A DNA stretch of 19,811 nt. It comes from Alphaproteobacteria bacterium. Its GTDB lineage: Bacteria > Pseudomonadota > Alphaproteobacteria > Rhizobiales > Devosiaceae. The translations under genes and the position numbers were made by a program. Below the pieces are notes generated by a model. It worked only from the letters and a program-made list of their open reading frames with translations. It searched no databases and was not told the DNA's origin. The stretch covers positions 1 to 19,811 of the forward strand of contig JAHJOS010000598.1 of assembly GCA_018820005.1 (NCBI GenBank), written 5' to 3'. This document shows positions 16,145 through 19,811 of the stretch, piece after piece (position 1 is the first letter of the stretch; the number at the start of each line of letters is the position of its first letter).

Positions 16145-16548
16145 CGAAGCACCCGGCTTCGGCGCAGCGCCCGGCCAATGCAGAATCCAGGCCGGCGGGA
16201 CCTTCTTGAGGCACAAAGGCATCTTGCCCGTCATCGTGATGCGGTAAACACCAAGCGATTGAATATGCCATGGGTGGGGGATGCAGAGGCCGCCAAATTT
16301 AACCGTGATCGGTACTTTGGCGATCGTGGTAACGGTATGCCTGCCAGGACGACTTTGGGGATTGGCTCGCGGGCTCCTGCCTTTGGACCTTCTCCCCGTT
16401 CGAAAATTCGCTCCGGCACGCAGGACTTAACAGGCCGCCGACAGGGAGACGGCGCCAAAGCTCCGGCCAAAGCTGGGCCGGAAAATTCCATCAGGGCCGA
16501 CGTGCTCGGCTTCTGGCAACAAGCGCGAAGGCGCAGGGAGATTACGGC
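16145..16548. other. Intergenic stretch before the aldehyde dehydrogenase
   Basis: These 404 bases contain no gene I can support. A short stem (CGAAGC 16145-16150 with GCTTCG 16156-16161) starts right after the exporter stop, without a T-tract. The rest is mixed-composition sequence. The open frames crossing it on either strand show no recognisable protein pattern. A promoter for the dehydrogenase should lie here, but I cannot point to convincing boxes. Confidence 0.4.
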
Positions 16549-17994
16549 ATGGATATCGAACTTCTCATTGATGGGGCCGCGCGCGGTGCAGCCAACGGCG
16601 CTACGTTCGACCGCATGGACCCCTATACCGGCAAGCTGGCAAGCCGATCAGCCGCCGCCGGCGTCGCCGATGCCAATGCTGCCGTCGAAGCGGCCGCGCG
16701 GGCCTTCAAGATCTGGTCCAAGACGGGCCCCGGGCAGCGCCGTTCCCTGTTGAACAAGGCTGCAGATGTCTTGGCCGGCAAGGTTGCCGAGTTCACCCAA
16801 CTCATGATCGAGGAAACAGGTTCCACGGCGCCATGGGCCGGTTTCAACGTCATGCTGGCCGCCAACATGCTGCGCGAAGCCGGCGCCATGACCACCCAGA
16901 TCAGTGGCGAAATCATCCCCTCGGACAAGCCTAATACCCTGGCCATGGGGATCCGCCAGCCCGCTGGCGTCTGCCTGGGCATCGCCCCTTGGAACGCCCC
17001 CGTGATCCTGGGTACGCGGGCTGTCGCCATGGCGATCGCCTGCGGTAACACGGTGGTCCTCAAGGCATCGGAGGCCTGCCCAGGCGTGCACCGGCTGATC
17101 GGGCAGTGCCTGCACGAGGCCGGCATGCCGGCGGGGGTTATCAATGTGATTACCAACGACCCCAAGGACGCTGCAGTGATCGTGGAGACCCTGATCGCGC
17201 ACCCGGCCGTGCGGCGTGTGAACTTCACCGGCTCGACCGCAGTGGGCAAGCGCATTGGTGAACTGGCAGGCAGGCACCTCAAGCCGGCCCTGCTCGAGCT
17301 GGGCGGAAAGGCGCCATTCATCGTCCTGGACGATGCCGATATCGATGGCGCCGTGAACGCAGCGATCTTTGGGGCCTATATGCACCAGGGCCAGATCTGC
17401 ATGTCCACCGAGCGCATCATCGTGGACAACAAGGTCGCAGACGCATTCGTCGACAAGCTCGCGGCCCGCGCTGCGCAACTGCCCGCGGGCGATCCGCGTG
17501 GCCATGTGGTGATCGGCTCCCTCATCAGCCTTGCCGCCGCCGAAAAGAACGAGGCTCTGGTGGCGGACGCCGTTTCCAAGGGTGCGGTGCTGCGCGCGGG
17601 CGGCAACCGCACCGGAACCGTGGTCGAGGCCACCGTGCTCGACAATGTCACGCCCGCCATGCGGGTCTACACCGAGGAATCGTTCGGACCAGTCAAGCCG
17701 ATCATCCGCGTCGATGGCGAAGACGAAGCGATCCGCGTCGCCAATGACACCGAGTATGGGCTGTCGTCGGCGGTATTCAGCCGTGATATCCAGCGGGCGC
17801 TTGGGGTTGCCGCCCGGCTGGAGACCGGCATCTGCCACATTAACGGCCCAACCGTGAGTGACGAGGCCCAGATGCCGTTCGGGGGCGTGAAGGGGTCCGG
17901 CTACGGTCGCTTCGGTGGCAAGGCCGCGATCGCCGAATTCACCGATCTGCGCTGGGTCACCATCGAAGACGCCGGGCAGCAGTATCCGTTCTAG
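16549..17994 (+). CDS. NAD(P)-dependent aldehyde dehydrogenase, vanillin/salicylaldehyde type
   Basis: Aldehyde dehydrogenase of 481 residues, oxidising an aldehyde to its acid in the cytoplasm. All key residues are present: N149 in APWNAP, K172 in KASE for the cofactor, the GSTAVGK nucleotide loop (228-234), general base E250 in LELGGK, nucleophile C284 in GQICMS, and E377 in EESFGP. The sequences around the nucleophile (HQGQICMSTERI) and at the end (HINGPTVSDEAQMPFGG) are those I associate with vanillin, benzaldehyde and salicylaldehyde dehydrogenases. The ATG has GGGAG eight bases upstream. It stands alone, 404 bases after the exporter pair and followed by a hairpin. It might clear aromatic aldehydes freed from plant cell-wall material, or oxidise a sugar-derived aldehyde; the sequence does not decide. 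Confidence 0.88.
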   Translation: MDIELLIDGAARGAANGATFDRMDPYTGKLASRSAAAGVADANAAVEAAARAFKIWSKTGPGQRRSLLNKAADVLAGKVAEFTQLMIEETGSTAPWAGFNVMLAANMLREAGAMTTQISGEIIPSDKPNTLAMGIRQPAGVCLGIAPWNAPVILGTRAVAMAIACGNTVVLKASEACPGVHRLIGQCLHEAGMPAGVINVITNDPKDAAVIVETLIAHPAVRRVNFTGSTAVGKRIGELAGRHLKPALLELGGKAPFIVLDDADIDGAVNAAIFGAYMHQGQICMSTERIIVDNKVADAFVDKLAARAAQLPAGDPRGHVVIGSLISLAAAEKNEALVADAVSKGAVLRAGGNRTGTVVEATVLDNVTPAMRVYTEESFGPVKPIIRVDGEDEAIRVANDTEYGLSSAVFSRDIQRALGVAARLETGICHINGPTVSDEAQMPFGGVKGSGYGRFGGKAAIAEFTDLRWVTIEDAGQQYPF

Positions 17995-18018
17995 ACTGCC
18001 ATCCGCTGCACACTACAA

Positions 18019-18042
18019 ACGGGCAGGCTCGGGCCTGCCCGT
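18019..18042 (+). terminator. Hairpin after the aldehyde dehydrogenase gene
   Basis: ACGGGCAGGC (18019-18028) pairs perfectly with GCCTGCCCGT (18033-18042) around a TCGG loop, 24 bases after the stop codon. The stem is strong, but no T-tract follows on the plus strand (CGCTTGGCGG). It is probably a terminator or a 3' stability element. Confidence 0.55.
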
Positions 18043-18454
18043 CGCTTGGCGGTTTGACTGCATCCCTCTTGGTGATTTGAGTGTGCGCTTTGACGCGGAC
18101 ACTTCGTCAGCACGGCAGCGGCATTTCTCAACCGGTCACCCTGCCTGGGTTTTTCTTCCCTCAAGCAGTTCAGCCCAGAGCGGGCAGGCGGAGGGACATC
18201 GACGCATTCCCGCCGCTAGGAGCACAAGTCCGCACCCCTGCGGCCCCAAGTGCCTCATTTGGAGTTAAGGTGAAGTCCCACTTGCCCACCCGCCAAGTTC
18301 GAGATCAGCAACAAGAGCAAGGGGAGGGCGTGCCAACAACGAGGACTTAAGACCGGAATAGCGTTGAAGCCCTGCCCAGGTGCTACCCGGAAACAAACAC
18401 AGAAGACCAATGGTCTTAACGGCCCCGCCAGCCGACTAATTTTGAACAGAAAAC
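18043..18454. other. Non-coding stretch between aldehyde dehydrogenase hairpin and tRNA
   Basis: These 412 bases hold no recognisable gene. Short open frames on the plus strand have no protein character. A small inverted repeat, AAGACC at 18403-18408 with GGTCTT at 18412-18417, lies downstream of the minus-strand tRNA and is followed on that strand by a T-rich stretch (CTGTGTTTGTTT). It may end tRNA transcription. No integrase, att-like repeat or mobile-element end is seen. Confidence 0.4.
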
Positions 18455-18531
<77 letters not shown>

Positions 18532-18818
18532 ATCCGTGAGGCGGGGCGTGGCCCCGGCTGAACGGGCGCAAACTAACCAAAGCGCGTGATCCGCGCAACG
18601 GCCTTGGGCGAATTGTTTTTGAGCAGCTGCCTGCACATCAGGCTGGTGCCTAGCGCCAGGCCGTCAGCGCGCTGCCGCCTCCCTTGCAGGCGCAACTGCA
18701 ATTCGCCTGGCGAGCGGATGATTGCCGTAGTGTTGTTGCGGTGTCGAACGACGGCCAGGGCCGGCGTTGCGCCTGGTCGGCGCCGTCAGCTCGCAGATAG
18801 CGCGCGTGCCCTTCAGCG

Positions 18819-19811
18819 TCAGTCGCGGGCAAGCACGATGATGCGGTCGCCGTCCTGGTAGTCCAGCACATCTGTCTTGGGCGGATTGACCACGATGCCG
18901 CCGGCCTTGGTGCCCGGACGGGGCCGGTGATAGCCCAGCGCCACCTGGCCAATCTCGCAGGCGGCCTGGGTGATGGTGTAGAAATTGACCGGCGTGCCCA
19001 GCTGCACATAGTCCTCGGCAGGGCGCATATAGATTTCCGAGCCTTCCTCGTCGAGCAGCTCATCGAAGATGGCGGCGAGGCGATCGTTCTCGGAGGCCTG
19101 GGCGAGCATCAGGCTGACCAGCTTGTTGGACACTACGAAATCGTCAGCCTTGGTCACCTCGGCCAGTTCGCGATTGCGCACATCGACCATTTCGCTGACC
19201 ACATTGATGTGCTTGCCGCCCTGGTCGGCAATCTTGCGCAGGTGCAGCAGCGTCACCAGCGTGCGGGTGTCGGTGGCCTGGGCGCCCATCAGATCGGAAT
19301 AACCCAGCACCAGCACATGGTCATAGGCGGTGATGTCGAGCTGTTCGAGCGCGGCGCGGCTGGTCGTGTCGGTGCGCACATAGTGCAGTGCCAGATTGGT
19401 GCCCGAAACGGTCAGGCGCGCCATGTCGTCATCAAGGTCCGGCGTATCGGCGGCGATGGCCAGGATCGAGCCGGGTGCCACATAGCGCGACATTTCGTGG
19501 GCGATGATCGGCGCGCGGCGGTTCCAGCCCAGGATAAGGGTATATTCGGGCGCGTCGGGGCGCTCGGCCGGGGTGACGATCAGCTCGCGGCTGACCGGGC
19601 GGCTGCCGGTGGTCAGCTTGATGGCCGCATCGTCCTCGGCAATGATGATGGCGCGGACATCGGGGGGGATGACCGTCTCCATGGGCGGATTGAGCGTGAC
19701 GCTGCCGTCGGGGCGGGTGAAGCCGATCAGGGTCGAGCCCTCATAGGCCATCACGCCGGCGCCAAAGGTCATGCCGGTCAGGGCTGGCTGTTCGATGGTG
19801 TAGATCTTGCA
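18819..19811 (-). CDS. CASTOR/POLLUX-like ion-channel protein, C-terminal part (partial)
   Basis: The frame is open from the right edge to a stop at 18819 and gives the last 330 or so residues. An internal ATG at 19772 exists, but the frame continues to the edge in good coding sequence (ending KIYTIEQPALTG), so the gene is cut by the window. The region YTLILGWNRRAPIIAHEM starts a Rossmann-like RCK domain, and the later stretch NVVSEMVDVRNRELAEVTKADDF is characteristic of the CASTOR/POLLUX family. The final segment DRIIVLARD resembles a TrkA_C-like end. Family members combine a membrane pore at the N-terminus, outside this window, with cytoplasmic gating domains for cation flow. The family call is from recalled patterns; the conducted ion is unknown. 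Confidence 0.75.
   Translation of the reverse strand, partial: CKIYTIEQPALTGMTFGAGVMAYEGSTLIGFTRPDGSVTLNPPMETVIPPDVRAIIIAEDDAAIKLTTGSRPVSRELIVTPAERPDAPEYTLILGWNRRAPIIAHEMSRYVAPGSILAIAADTPDLDDDMARLTVSGTNLALHYVRTDTTSRAALEQLDITAYDHVLVLGYSDLMGAQATDTRTLVTLLHLRKIADQGGKHINVVSEMVDVRNRELAEVTKADDFVVSNKLVSLMLAQASENDRLAAIFDELLDEEGSEIYMRPAEDYVQLGTPVNFYTITQAACEIGQVALGYHRPRPGTKAGGIVVNPPKTDVLDYQDGDRIIVLARD

Noticed and set aside
16178..16753. Open frame of 191 codons running into the aldehyde dehydrogenase
   Set aside because: It has no recognisable protein pattern and overlaps the start of a certain gene in another frame. The opposite frame at 16231-16491 is equally featureless.
18586..18861. Plus-strand open frame between the tRNA and the channel gene
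   Set aside because: Composition is Arg/Ser/Ala-rich with no pattern, it overlaps the end of the minus-strand gene, and no ribosome site is evident.

Overview
The window is GC-rich and densely coded, with short operon spacings. It carries an oligopeptide-type sugar importer, IlvD/EDD and Gfo/Idh sugar-acid enzymes, an FCD-type GntR regulator and a CASTOR/POLLUX-like protein. This suggests an alphaproteobacterium, probably Hyphomicrobiales. A Devosia-like host is a guess from protein style and cannot be proved here.

Layout. 1-71 is the tail of an unidentified plus-strand gene. 97-5802, read leftward, is a complete five-gene Dpp/Opp-type ABC importer: binding protein, two permeases and two ATPases. 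A strong hairpin separates the binding-protein gene from the rest. Divergent from it, 6164-7768 encodes a signal-less GH39-like glycosidase ending in a clear terminator. 7825-9543, read leftward, holds a Gfo/Idh/MocA dehydrogenase followed by an FCD-type GntR repressor. Divergent from that pair, 9738-12285 encodes an IlvD/EDD sugar-acid dehydratase, broken by a one-base frameshift, and overlapping it an amidohydrolase-superfamily lactonase resembling LigI. 12667-16144 is a heterodimeric ABC exporter. 16549-17994 is an aldehyde dehydrogenase of the vanillin/salicylaldehyde type. A tRNA-Arg(CCG) lies on the minus strand at 18455-18531. The window ends inside a minus-strand CASTOR/POLLUX-like RCK protein.

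How it may work together (inference). The importer brings in a plant-derived oligosaccharide and GH39 splits it in the cytoplasm. The Gfo/Idh enzyme oxidises the sugar to a lactone, the LigI-like enzyme opens it, and the IlvD/EDD enzyme dehydrates the acid to a 2-keto-3-deoxy acid. No aldolase or second dehydratase for that product is visible. A repeated element, consensus TTTATTGACAA, occurs in both divergent intergenic regions (5803-6163 and 9544-9737) and not in the other gaps I read. It is the best candidate operator for the embedded GntR protein and would tie the four transcription units into one regulon.

Most notable points: the frameshift at about 9881 in an otherwise intact dehydratase, the shared operator-like element, the use of a LigI-like lactonase in a sugar-acid cluster, and the asymmetric ATP sites of the exporter pair.
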